A DNA stretch of 64,000 nt, from contig NC_067203.1 in assembly GCF_026262505.1 (NCBI RefSeq), positions 19,573,411-19,637,410 of the forward strand, read 5' to 3'. The notes beneath the pieces are model-generated. The model was not told the DNA's origin and did not search any database. It worked only from the letters and a program-made list of their open reading frames with translations. Shown piece after piece: positions 8,901-17,947 of this stretch; positions within the stretch are counted from its first letter, which is position 1, and the number at the start of each line of letters is the position of its first letter. The position numbers were made by a program, and so were the translations under genes. Source of the DNA: Trichomonas vaginalis G3 (lineage: Eukaryota; Parabasalia; Trichomonadida; Trichomonadidae).

Positions 8901-10415
8901 TTAAATATTATTTAAATATAATGGAGTAATAAAATAAATCGGAATTTCTATTAGTTTATTGTCAACTGCAACTAATGCATTGCCGTTAATATATCTAACA
9001 AATTCAGCTATTGTATCAAATCTTCGTCTTCTTTTTGTCATTGATTTATTAGTTTTTCCATAATCGAGATGAATCAAAACTTTATCCCCTTGTTTAAAAT
9101 TCATGAGCCCCGAATTAATTTGTTCACGTTTAACATCATTCAACCTTTCCATTTGTTTTCTAATATATTCCCATTCTTTTGAAATATCATTTTTCATTTC
9201 CACTGGTTTCATGTTTATAGTTCTATGCCATGTATTATTGTAATAATATACTAACTGTTGTATGATGGAGTCATGATTTCCATCCCAGTATATCTGTCCG
9301 TTAACCCCTAACGCATCTCTAAGAGTTCTCATTACCGCATCAACTATTTTATTATGAAACGTATATGGAGAGGATGAAAAGAAAAAATTAATTTGTGGGA
9401 AATAATGAGCCATAGCTGCCTGAAATCCTTTATCACCATCACCCCTGATATTATCTACTCTTTCATGATCTAGTAAGTATTGAATAGCTCTTCTTGTTTC
9501 CTGTTCTGTTTTCCCTTTCACTGGAATGCAATATAAATATCTAGTGTTAATGTTAATGGCAAATAAATAAGTAACTTTTCCTTTTGAATATTCCAGATGA
9601 TCGATTTCGTATGAATATGGATATGGAACAAATGAGGGGCGACTAAATTTTTCCTTTAACGGTTGAATTTTCGGGTCAATTGGTTTATTTAATATCTTGA
9701 AATCCTTTTTAAAATCTTTTTGCTTCTTTAATGTTTGAAATGGATATAATAAAGTGAATGATGAAGGATTAACTGAAGGAGGTTTTGGTATTGTAAGTGA
9801 TTTAATTTTATCTGCTTTGATTTTGGATGATGAAGTTTTGGATTTCATTCCTCCCTTCATTAATTCCGGATGTATTCTGTTCATTTGTTTTAAATATACT
9901 GTATATAAAGGTTTGATATACTTTCCCGCTTCGAGTTTATGTTGAAGGATGAATTCCAAAAGTTGATCTTCATTTAAAACTTGGGTTGAACATGGTTTAA
10001 CTAATGAATCATAAATTAAAGCTTGTGCTTCATTTATGATCTGAAGGACCTGGGTGTTTTGCGCCTTTTGTTTTTGTTCCCTTGATTTTTGCGGCTCAGG
10101 ATTATATAATTTATATAATTCATCAATATCTTCTTCTGTTAATACTTTATTTTTGAAATCTTTCAATTGTTTAAGTTGTGATTTAGTTTTTCCCTTTACA
10201 TATTCATTATTTTTAATTTTGTCTTTAATTTTAGAAATTATTTTATCATGATATTTCAAAAATTCATTTTCATAATACGGATAATAATAATCCATATCAT
10301 CTCCCGTTATATAGTTATCATATTTTTGAAGATATGCTTTTAAATCATAATAAGTAAGAAAATTTTGATTAAATACTAAATCATCAATTAATTTTTTTAA
10401 CTCTATGGTATTCAT
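8901..10415 (-). CDS. Polinton integrase (retroviral-type rve)
   Basis: 504 residues. The N-terminal half is Lys-rich and holds a KAQNTQVLQ segment also found in the fibre. The catalytic core lies about residues 265-400: YEIDHLEYSKGK with the first acid, a central IRGDGDKGF with the second, then a HNKIVDAVMRTLRD helix and a YYYNNTWHRT segment typical of rve integrases. The C-terminus is a small beta-barrel-like DNA-binding part (KQGDKVLIHLDYGK). It would cut and join the element's ends to new target DNA. Whole. The start follows TTTTTATATAAATG. Confidence 0.85.
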   Translation of the reverse strand: MNTIELKKLIDDLVFNQNFLTYYDLKAYLQKYDNYITGDDMDYYYPYYENEFLKYHDKIISKIKDKIKNNEYVKGKTKSQLKQLKDFKNKVLTEEDIDELYKLYNPEPQKSREQKQKAQNTQVLQIINEAQALIYDSLVKPCSTQVLNEDQLLEFILQHKLEAGKYIKPLYTVYLKQMNRIHPELMKGGMKSKTSSSKIKADKIKSLTIPKPPSVNPSSFTLLYPFQTLKKQKDFKKDFKILNKPIDPKIQPLKEKFSRPSFVPYPYSYEIDHLEYSKGKVTYLFAININTRYLYCIPVKGKTEQETRRAIQYLLDHERVDNIRGDGDKGFQAAMAHYFPQINFFFSSSPYTFHNKIVDAVMRTLRDALGVNGQIYWDGNHDSIIQQLVYYYNNTWHRTINMKPVEMKNDISKEWEYIRKQMERLNDVKREQINSGLMNFKQGDKVLIHLDYGKTNKSMTKRRRRFDTIAEFVRYINGNALVAVDNKLIEIPIYFITPLYLNNI

Positions 10416-10439
10416 TTATATAAAAATAAAATAAGTGTT

Positions 10440-10520
10440 TTAAGGGTGCATAGTATCAAAACCATTATTTACATATTGAATCACATCATTCAACAGTTCC
10501 TTTTGTCTCTTCTGTGGCAT
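10440..10520 (-). CDS. Possible micro-ORF (26 aa)
   Basis: Codes for a 26-residue peptide beginning MPQKRQKELLNDV, preceded by TTTATTTTTAATAAAATG, the element's start context. It sits alone between PolB and the integrase. Only the start context supports it, so it may be non-coding. Confidence 0.25.
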   Translation of the reverse strand: MPQKRQKELLNDVIQYVNNGFDTMHP

Positions 10521-10548
10521 TTTATTAAAAATAAAATTTTAAATTGTA

Positions 10549-13500
10549 TTAAATAAATGGCATACAACATCCATTTTCACAACATACAGCCTTGGTGTGT
10601 GCTCCTGTTAATGCAGTCTTACCGATTGTTAAGCGAGTCATTGACCCGTTTTTAAGTTGTAAATTAATATTCTGACCATCAAATATCACTTTATCATTTA
10701 TTATATCCAAATAATTTTTAGGTGTTAATTGTTTATTTTGTCGTAAACTAACACCTTTCATTTTTTGTGCAATCTTTTTAAAATCACGTCCATCAATTGA
10801 ACCGTTGAATGATGTATAACACTTAGGGCATAAAGCAACCATGTTATCGCCTTGTTTCTCAATTGCTAAACCCAATAACTTCTTCTCATGTGCTTTTTCT
10901 TCAGCTTTATTCTTTAATTTAGGTTTAAATTTCTCATCAAAACTGAAGAAATCAAATGGTGCGAATTTGAAAATGTTTTTATCATAAAATTGTTTATCGG
11001 TAACAATTGCTTGAAATGCTTGAGTGTTAGGAAGACTTGGGTCGCCAGCGATTGCCCAATAAGATGAATCAGTATCACCTTCAATGAAATGAAAACGATT
11101 AACATCCATGCATTTATACATAAAATCATAAATGAAAACTAAATACCAGTATTTAGCATTATCTAAAGTGAAGAATGCCTCTTGTAAACATGTTTCACAT
11201 CTATAAAATCTATCTTTGAGCATCACTTGATATGTATCCTCACCTATTTCTCTTATGTTTTTAAACTTATTTGACATACATGCAACGCGTGCCTTCTGTG
11301 CATTCATTATTTTAGTCTTTGTGTAATTTTGTGTATTCATTGCATCGTAACCATATGATCCATTAAGTGAAATCTTGCAAAATAAACTTTTTCCTTTATT
11401 TCCTTCTAATTCAGCCTTTTGTCTTTCGTTCATAAATTCGTTCGCAAATTCATTAAAACATGTGTTTTTCGTAAATGTTAAAATTGATTGAATATCATCG
11501 ATGATAAAATGAAATCTGTCTATTAGATACCAAAGATAATAAGAAGAAAATGGTTGATATTGGTTGTGTGTTGATGCTAACTGAGTTAATTTCCTCTGTT
11601 TCTGGTCAACTGGTAGATTGTTTGATTTCATGTAATTATACATAAAACTACCAATTGTTTTTTCATCTGTGATAATATCTAAGTTTCTTATTATCGGTAA
11701 AAAGTTTATGTAATCATTAATGTATTTTTCATCAATGTGACCCTTTACTTCAGCCACGAATAAAGTATTTTTCTTCTTAATTATTCCCAGTGCTTTTGCT
11801 TTCTTTGTTGCTGTATCACAAATGATAACACCATTCAATCTTCCCGGCATATACATTTTATGGTCAGTATATTGAATGAAATCATGAGGATTAGATGAAA
11901 ATGATGAAGGATATAATGAATTAAAGTCAACACCAACGAAATGAGTCATAATGTTGGTGGTGTCCTCATTTGATACAGTTTTAGTTTCTGGATTATATGA
12001 AAGTTTATTAATGTGCGTGATTCCTTTAAGATTAACACGATGTTGAACATTTGATAAACCACCAGTAATTCCATTACGGAGAATGTGATAAGCTTCAACT
12101 GAATCTAAAGTCATTGGTAAATTATTTTTTAATGCATAATTTCTTAAATTGATTCTTAAACGTTGAACATCTTCATCTTTATTTGATTTCACGACATTGC
12201 AATAACAACACATTAACTGACAATTTTCTTTAGTATGTGGTTTTTCATTATCTATTCTATCCAATGTTGGTTTATTTGCATATGTAAACGCTTTACCACA
12301 CATTTTGCATTTAGATGAAAGGATTAAATCGTGATAGTATTGAAAATCATCCATTGAAACATTATTTTTAGTATCTCTTTCTGCTTTTTCATCTTGTTTC
12401 TTATATGATTCAATTTTATATTTCCAATACTTTTTCGTTAATTCAAAACTTGATTCTATCTCTTCCTCAGGATATTTTTCATTAGGATTAAAGTCTTTAT
12501 ATGCTAAAGCGTAACGAATCATTGAAGCATTCGATGATAAAGAAAGGTTATGAAGCGTGTCAATTTTATAAACAAATGTTTCTTCAATAATTTTATCAAT
12601 TGGGTCAATCATAATTTCAACATCTTTATTGCAATAATGAATAAAATATTCTAATCTATTCTTAAAGTTTTTAGCATCATTGAGATATATTTGATAATCA
12701 CTATCTGATATAGTTTCTTGAGTTAATGCTGAATAAAATGAATCTTTCGTGAATGGTTCCACTTTATATAATTCTTCTTCGTAATTTTCCCACGTGATGA
12801 ATTGATAAGGGAAAAAGGATTTAACACGTGATTTATTGTTTCCGAAATCTTGAGTGAATTGGTCTAATGTCCCACCCGCTATATAATTTCTGATGTCAAT
12901 AAATCTTAATTCATATGGACAGTTTACTTTCTTTACAATGATTTGCTTAAATTGTGAAGATGAACCCAGCATTGATTTTATTTTCCATTTTGCAGTGTTT
13001 AAATCACGAAGAATTAAATTTAAATCAAACTTTCCCGAATTAAAACCTATGATATTCACTTTATTGAATTCCTCATCTAGAAGTTCTTTAAATGCTTCCT
13101 TCTGTTTTTCATTTAATGTATGAGACAAAGTCCCCGCCGTTTGCGACTTCAATAATTCATCGTATTGACTCATATTCGATTTAGCAACTAATGAACAGGT
13201 TGAAAATAAAAACTCAATCCAATCAGAAATAAAAGAATCACTCGAAGTTAAGCAAAAATTCCTCGTATATGTTTTATCGTTTAATTTAACCGTTGATGAT
13301 ACCATGAATGGTTTTAAGTAAGCGTTCAAAGTTGCACACTCAGAAAGTTGTAATTCTTCTTTAGTCTCTAATGTTTCGAAGTCAAAAGTAATATAATATC
13401 TTGTCGGTTTATAATATTTCTGCAAATTGTGAGCTAATAACCACTGATATATCTTCTGTTTCGTAATATGTGGTGCATATGGTTGCTGTGTCTTTTGCAA

Positions 13501-14016
13501 CTGAACGTCTTGAATTAATCTTCCATTATTTTCTTTACATTTCTCACAATGCTTTAAAAATCTTCTTTGGTTTTTCCTTTCTGGATCATCACGGATAGAA
13601 TAAACTTCTTCTTTACAATATGGACAAACTTTATAGCCGGTGAGTGCTTCACCGTCTGTTATTCTGTCAGCGTGAAGTTTTCCACATGGACTCTGTGTTA
13701 ATAAAATATTTACTGTTTCAAATTCTGGATCTATCATTATTGATTCCACTAATGGAAAGTCTACCTTATTTATGTCCACGTCTTCTGGTTGAGGATCACA
13801 ATAATAGAAATCAATATTAACATTTAACATTCTCGCTAATCTCTCACTTTCTGATGAAATGTCAAACCCTTCATATGCATCTATTGCTTCATTTAAATAG
13901 CTTCTACGAGTTTTAGGATTAACACCATCAGGAATGTTATAGAAGCGTTTAAATAACCTTCTACCTTCTGCTCTAATTTGATTATCATTCATTTTAGCTG
14001 TTCCGTTTTTGTTCAT
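10549..14016 (-). CDS. Protein-primed family B DNA polymerase with inserted HNH-like zinc module
   Basis: 1,155 residues, whole. N-terminal region with zinc-like Cys pairs near residues 110-180. Exonuclease motifs: FDFETLE near 209, FNSGKFDLNL near 330, YCNKDVEIM near 460. Polymerase motifs: VDFNSLYPS near 699, KISLNGSYGYD, and GDTDSS near 980. Between the exonuclease and palm (about 565-615) lies CKMC...LDRIDN...H...CCYCN, an HNH/endonuclease VII-like zinc module not usual for PolB. Copies the element using a terminal protein as primer. The gene upstream at 14,066 looks like a companion domain. The start follows TTATTCTTACATAAATG. Confidence 0.9.
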   Translation of the reverse strand: MNKNGTAKMNDNQIRAEGRRLFKRFYNIPDGVNPKTRRSYLNEAIDAYEGFDISSESERLARMLNVNIDFYYCDPQPEDVDINKVDFPLVESIMIDPEFETVNILLTQSPCGKLHADRITDGEALTGYKVCPYCKEEVYSIRDDPERKNQRRFLKHCEKCKENNGRLIQDVQLQKTQQPYAPHITKQKIYQWLLAHNLQKYYKPTRYYITFDFETLETKEELQLSECATLNAYLKPFMVSSTVKLNDKTYTRNFCLTSSDSFISDWIEFLFSTCSLVAKSNMSQYDELLKSQTAGTLSHTLNEKQKEAFKELLDEEFNKVNIIGFNSGKFDLNLILRDLNTAKWKIKSMLGSSSQFKQIIVKKVNCPYELRFIDIRNYIAGGTLDQFTQDFGNNKSRVKSFFPYQFITWENYEEELYKVEPFTKDSFYSALTQETISDSDYQIYLNDAKNFKNRLEYFIHYCNKDVEIMIDPIDKIIEETFVYKIDTLHNLSLSSNASMIRYALAYKDFNPNEKYPEEEIESSFELTKKYWKYKIESYKKQDEKAERDTKNNVSMDDFQYYHDLILSSKCKMCGKAFTYANKPTLDRIDNEKPHTKENCQLMCCYCNVVKSNKDEDVQRLRINLRNYALKNNLPMTLDSVEAYHILRNGITGGLSNVQHRVNLKGITHINKLSYNPETKTVSNEDTTNIMTHFVGVDFNSLYPSSFSSNPHDFIQYTDHKMYMPGRLNGVIICDTATKKAKALGIIKKKNTLFVAEVKGHIDEKYINDYINFLPIIRNLDIITDEKTIGSFMYNYMKSNNLPVDQKQRKLTQLASTHNQYQPFSSYYLWYLIDRFHFIIDDIQSILTFTKNTCFNEFANEFMNERQKAELEGNKGKSLFCKISLNGSYGYDAMNTQNYTKTKIMNAQKARVACMSNKFKNIREIGEDTYQVMLKDRFYRCETCLQEAFFTLDNAKYWYLVFIYDFMYKCMDVNRFHFIEGDTDSSYWAIAGDPSLPNTQAFQAIVTDKQFYDKNIFKFAPFDFFSFDEKFKPKLKNKAEEKAHEKKLLGLAIEKQGDNMVALCPKCYTSFNGSIDGRDFKKIAQKMKGVSLRQNKQLTPKNYLDIINDKVIFDGQNINLQLKNGSMTRLTIGKTALTGAHTKAVCCENGCCMPFI

Positions 14017-14065
14017 TTATGTAAGAATAAAAAATTAAAAAATAAATAAAAATAAACTTTATTTT

Positions 14066-15175
14066 TTAAAGCCCATAAAATGAATTAAGAACACATAAAT
14101 TTTTATCATCCGCGACGTGACGAATACATTTTAATTTACTCAAGAATGCGTACCCTGATACATTAAATCTAATTCCTGTCTTATTTAATTTCACAACTTT
14201 GAAAAGGAATGTATGAATAGCTATAAAATGATGAGATGATGTTTTATGGGTTGCTTCCATTTTTTCTGAAATAAATGAATAAATATAATGTTTATAAGTT
14301 TTCATATCTTTTATGTTCTTAATAACGAATGGTATAGACCTTTCCACTTCATCTTCCTTCGGTGCTGTTCTTTCATATGAAACATTACTAGTATCTTCAA
14401 CAATGAAACCACAATCACATAAAATTTTATATGTTCCAATGGTTTCTTTTGATATTTTATCTAATAAATCAAAAACTTTATCAACACCTGTGCATTTATT
14501 TAAATAATAATTTGTGTAAATATCATGATCTTCTTTCTTAATCGTATTAGTTGCATACGTCACGTTTTTAAGAGCTTTTTTGAATTTCTCAGAATCTAAA
14601 GGTGGTGAAAGTAGGATACAGGGGTATTTTTCTTTATCAATAAATTGTAACTTATGTTTACGAATAAATTTAATACCTTCTTCCGAAAGTGTTTCGTCTA
14701 TTTCACCATCTAATAAATTTTGTGTTGATTCTGAGACATAATTTTTATATCTTTCTTCATGAGATTTCTGGACTTCTGATTCTGAAGCTGGGATATTCAT
14801 TAAACCCTCTACTTCATTTTCATTATATTTTTCAACTTCTCTTAATTCCTTAATTTTTTCATCTATTTCATCTCTTATTTTTTCCAGTCTTTCAATTTCA
14901 TCATATTCATCATCTTTAATTCGTTCTTCATAATATTCAGGGAAAACATCAGGTTCTTTAGGTTTTTCTTTTTCTTCAGATGTGGGATATAAGAAATTTA
15001 TAACATCATCTTTATTCATTTTTCCATCATAATCAAAATCATTTAAAAACTCGGCAAATTTTTTACAATTTCTTAAATAATATTTATCAACTTCATAACC
15101 CGCCTCCTCTAATATATCCTTTATTTCCTCGTTTGTGAATCCTAAATTTTTCACGTCGTTAGTTTTGACGCTCAT
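14066..15175 (-). CDS. PolB-associated conserved Maverick protein
   Basis: About 369 residues if it starts at the ATG at 15,175; an open reading to 15,316 would put the first 47 residues in the terminal repeat. I prefer 15,175 because the next residues (GFTNEEIKDILEEAGYEV) match the very start of the corresponding gene of Maverick B at 46,613 (EHSEIKQLLTEANIDV). The middle is a long charged coiled coil; the C-terminal domain ends in DDKNLCVLNSF, which resembles the NCFVYACI segment of the B polymerase. It may be a terminal-protein or N-terminal polymerase module split off as a separate gene. Inference only. Confidence 0.5.
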   Translation of the reverse strand: MSVKTNDVKNLGFTNEEIKDILEEAGYEVDKYYLRNCKKFAEFLNDFDYDGKMNKDDVINFLYPTSEEKEKPKEPDVFPEYYEERIKDDEYDEIERLEKIRDEIDEKIKELREVEKYNENEVEGLMNIPASESEVQKSHEERYKNYVSESTQNLLDGEIDETLSEEGIKFIRKHKLQFIDKEKYPCILLSPPLDSEKFKKALKNVTYATNTIKKEDHDIYTNYYLNKCTGVDKVFDLLDKISKETIGTYKILCDCGFIVEDTSNVSYERTAPKEDEVERSIPFVIKNIKDMKTYKHYIYSFISEKMEATHKTSSHHFIAIHTFLFKVVKLNKTGIRFNVSGYAFLSKLKCIRHVADDKNLCVLNSFYGL

Positions 15176-15230
15176 TTCATACAAAACAAAAAATAAATTA
15201 TTCAAAAAATGTAAGACATGAATTTTTACC

Positions 15231-15610
15231 CGTTTATGAGGTCTTTGATTATGACTCCATTGATTCCATTCAGGATTTAAACAATGTTTAATTAATCGCG
15301 GAATATCTGACATCATCTATATATAGCTTCTTTTATAAAAGAATTTATTTTAAAATTAATGTTAATTTTTTAATGATTTATTTTTTTAAAAAATTATTTT
15401 TTATTTCATTATGTTTGGGCTGAGTGTAAATGTCTTACAATTTTGAAAATTTTTTAAATCTTGATTTATTCAAAAACGTAAGAATAAAAACCGTAAGAAT
15501 CATACATTTTTTACTTCATATGTTAAAAAAAATGATACAAAATCGCTCGATATTGTATGAATTCTTACGTTTACAAAAAAAGTCACAAAACCCGTCATAT
15601 CCTACTACTA
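15231..15610. repeat. Terminal repeat of Maverick A, right end
   Basis: 15,231-15,430 is about 90% like 60,598-60,785, the outer end of the inverted second copy. Further out both share AGTCACA, a CTACTACT-type end and the flank ATCA. Read inward the end is AGTAGTAG; Polinton ends often begin AG. Exact boundary uncertain by some tens of bases. The left copy has about 100 bp extra between the two conserved parts. Confidence 0.65.
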
Positions 15611-15874
15611 TCATTGCCATGCATTTGTTATCGATTTTATTGATGTATTAAAATACACTTCAAATGAACTATCGAATGATACAAAATTCATTTTTGAATC
15701 TTATTTAGACGTAAATTTTGCAATTTTGTAAATTAAAAAATCGAAGGTTGAGGCTCCTTTTTTGAAATCAAGCGAGATGAGTAATCCATTAAATGATGAC
15801 ACGTGATTGTAAGAAAAATGCTTCAATAAAAAAATAATATTTACAAGAAAAATAACAATTAAAACAAAATTAAA

Positions 15875-16693
15875 TTAAAATAGTTCAAAATATGTATCGT
15901 TGTCTTCTGAATTTTGGTTAGAGAACCAATTAAAGCTAGAAGTATTAGAAAAGATATCTGATATTTGGAATTCATTAGTAGTTTTCTCCTCCTTATTTGA
16001 AATAGATACATCTACATTGTCGAAATTAGAAATTGCAGTTGGTGGAGTAATGTATTCCGTATTTTCGTTTTGTGCTTCTTCTTTTGGAGCTCTATATCGT
16101 ACAGTCCATTGGCGGAGTTCTACTGTATTTCCTCTTAAAAATGGAATGCCTTTTAGAAGTTCCTCACATGAAGAGCATTTATATGTAACATTTGGATATC
16201 CAATTGCCTTCAAAGAGCCATTTATTGATGACTTGCATTTAAATATTAATCGCTTAAGAGCTGAAATATTAACGGCAATTCCATCTTCAAATTGATAAAC
16301 TCCGCAAACTAAGCAGCGTTTCCATTTATCAACTTCATCATGATTTTCGAAAAGTGTAATAGCTTCCAATATTTCTCTGAATTCGTCAGCTCTTTTATTC
16401 TTTTTGTTTTTATTCGATGGAGCTGTCAGAGCTGCACAAATTCTGTCATAAGTTTGCTTATCTGCTTCATTTAACAATTCCCAATGATTGGGTCGATCAG
16501 GCTGAGTGACAGAATGATACTGATTGCCAATCATTTTGATTTTGTCAAATGTTCTCAGTTTATAAAAAAAATTGGATTTTTTATTGTACCAATATATATG
16601 CCTCCAGATATTATTTTGGTATGATTTATCGCATGCTAGATGAAAGGGAGACTTCATTCTATGAGTCCATAACACATTATTACTATGCTTCAT
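15875..16693 (-). CDS. Initiator-binding-domain protein (IBP39-like)
   Basis: 272 residues. The central part carries signatures I associate with the trichomonad initiator-binding domain: KRADEFREILEAI, WKRCLVCGVYQF, a KCKSSINGSLKAIGYPN helix near residue 150, and ELRQWTVRYR near residue 205. In trichomonads this domain binds the Inr element around the transcription start of protein genes. The C-terminal tail is acidic, Ser/Asn-rich and could contact the transcription machinery. The first 50 residues are aromatic-rich and may be upstream DNA; an alternative start is the Met of MIGNQYHSV. The family is found only in parabasalids as far as I know. Confidence 0.7.
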   Translation of the reverse strand: MKHSNNVLWTHRMKSPFHLACDKSYQNNIWRHIYWYNKKSNFFYKLRTFDKIKMIGNQYHSVTQPDRPNHWELLNEADKQTYDRICAALTAPSNKNKKNKRADEFREILEAITLFENHDEVDKWKRCLVCGVYQFEDGIAVNISALKRLIFKCKSSINGSLKAIGYPNVTYKCSSCEELLKGIPFLRGNTVELRQWTVRYRAPKEEAQNENTEYITPPTAISNFDNVDVSISNKEEKTTNEFQISDIFSNTSSFNWFSNQNSEDNDTYFELF

Positions 16694-17235
16694 ATGTCAA
16701 AGCATAATGGGAATAATTTTGGTCGATATCTTTGTTGTCGACGAAGTTCCCTTCTTTTTGTTGGACTACCTTTTACCAAAATATCATTTGCAATGATAAC
16801 GAGAAATATAATATCCATTTGCAAGGCGCACTCACCTAATATCAAAGGTGTAGTGGCTCTACATACATTTTCCCAAAAAAATTGTATTGAAAAAATTATT
16901 AACAAATTCTTTAATCATATCAACGCAATTACCATCACTTCATAGATATTCTATTTAATAGTCAAAGCTTATTGAATTTCGTCTATCCAATTTTGAAATT
17001 TTGTTTTTTGATAACTGCACGTAATATCTAAAATGAAATAATCAGGAGAAGATCAAACTGGTATGCGCTCAAACAAGCAATGCGGGTTAAATTAAGCTCG
17101 AAATATGTAGATTGGCTAAATATACTGAAATGAAAGTATATCTATTGAAATAGTAACGCTTGTACATGGGAAACAAAAACGAGTGCTGAAATGAACTAAT
17201 TGTAAGAAATAAAGTTTTTTTTATGTTTGTTTAAA
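16694..17235. other. Intergenic, nothing recognised
   Basis: AT-rich. Short open stretches exist on both strands, including a minus-strand one with ILVKGSPTKRRELRRQQRY, but none has a start context, a matching neighbour or a recognised domain. Confidence 0.4.
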
Positions 17236-17442
17236 CTACATGTTTTGATTTGATTCCTCTTGCTCATTTTGTGATACATATCTTCTATATTGATGTTGCA
17301 TTTCGGGGTGTGGAGGCAAATTAAAATCATCTTGCCAGTCAACTTCATCATTTTCAATAATAACAACGTTATCCATGACTTCTGTGTTAAGTGGTACGAA
17401 CTCATCATCATGAATTATAGAAAATGTATTGATTTGGTTCAT
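17236..17442 (-). CDS. Possible small acidic protein (68 aa)
   Basis: 68 residues starting MNQINTFSIIHDDEF, very acidic, with a DDFNLPPHPEMQHQY segment and a Gln/Asn-rich end. Composition resembles an acidic tail of a transcription factor. No membrane segment, no domain. It lies just downstream of the IBD gene's upstream region and before the tRNA. A chance reading frame is possible. Confidence 0.3.
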   Translation of the reverse strand: MNQINTFSIIHDDEFVPLNTEVMDNVVIIENDEVDWQDDFNLPPHPEMQHQYRRYVSQNEQEESNQNM

Positions 17443-17487
17443 ATTTTGTATAAAAATGAAAAAGTGAACTTCACTTTAAAAAAAAGG

Positions 17488-17496
17488 AAAAAAAAA
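17488..17496 (-). terminator. RNA polymerase III terminator of tRNA-Gln
   Basis: On the transcribed minus strand a run of nine T follows the tRNA 3' end after four bases; another T run follows. Confidence 0.7.
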
Positions 17497-17500
17497 TGAT

Positions 17501-17571
17501 GGTCCCGCCAGGAGTCGAACCTGGATTTCGGGATTCAAAGTCCCAAGTGATAACCGCTACACTACGGGACC
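17501..17571 (-). tRNA. tRNA-Gln(UUG)
   Basis: 71 nt, no intron. The acceptor stem GGTCCCG pairs with CGGGACC; the T arm contains GGTTCGACTCC; the B box GGTTCGACTCC and A-box-like TAGTGTAGCGG are present. The anticodon loop CTTTGAA gives anticodon TTG, read as glutamine. CCA is not encoded, as expected in a eukaryote. TAA and TAG still act as stops at the genes here, so this is not evidence for a changed code. Confidence 0.93.
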
Positions 17572-17947
17572 TTAACATTCCCTTTATTTTAATGATATTT
17601 TTCATAATAGTTCAGTACTTTTTCATAATTCCTGATTTTTTAGAGGGCATCTGACTTTAGTTCAAATTTCTGACAAACTTTGCGAAGCATCATTGGAAAT
17701 TATCCTTAAACAACATTATTGAAAGTTGTTTAATGCGCACTTATGCATGCCCTTAAAAATCATTGTTTTAACCCAATTCATGACATCTAAAAACTATTCC
17801 TAAGGTAGTAGTGTTTCAATAACTTTTGATATCAACAATGACATCAAAATACATGGTTTTCATTAACAATTCACCTTGACACAATTTTTTACATGTATAT
17901 AAAGTAACTTTTATTCTTAAATTCGAAAACATATTATTTGTCAATAA
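17572..17947. other. Intergenic, nothing recognised
   Basis: 376 bases upstream of the tRNA on its strand and downstream of the ankyrin pseudogene. AT-rich, no open frame, no repeat seen. Confidence 0.4.

Larger units (their letters stand above)
1..15610 (+). mobile_element. Maverick/Polinton, family A (left copy, left end outside window)
   Basis: Genes in order: capsid C-terminus, packaging ATPase, four conserved virion-type genes, phage-like fibre, small protein, primase-helicase cassette, then on the minus strand a small basic protein, integrase, protein-primed PolB and a PolB-associated protein. This set (rve integrase + PolB + ATPase + capsid) defines Polintons. The right end is set by a terminal repeat shared with the inverted partial copy at 55,214-60,839. 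The left end is missing: in that other copy about 2.5 kb more lies upstream of the capsid gene's end. The element looks young, because shared parts of the two copies are almost identical. It is mostly whole, with roughly four or five breaks in the ATPase, the next gene and the primase-helicase. Confidence 0.9.

Noticed and set aside
8901-10415. Retrovirus or LTR retrotransposon integrase
   Set aside because: No reverse transcriptase, gag or LTR is present; PolB, ATPase and capsid genes on the same element identify a Polinton.
15316-15316. Start of the PolB-associated protein at 15,316
   Set aside because: The extra 47 codons lie in the terminal repeat and have no counterpart in Maverick B, whose gene begins where the ATG at 15,175 would start this one.
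16690-16945. Short open frames on both strands upstream of the IBD gene
   Set aside because: They are antisense to each other, lack start contexts and recognised domains.
17501-17571. Suppressor tRNA or changed genetic code
   Set aside because: The anticodon is UUG for ordinary glutamine codons; TAA, TAG and TGA end well-formed genes throughout.
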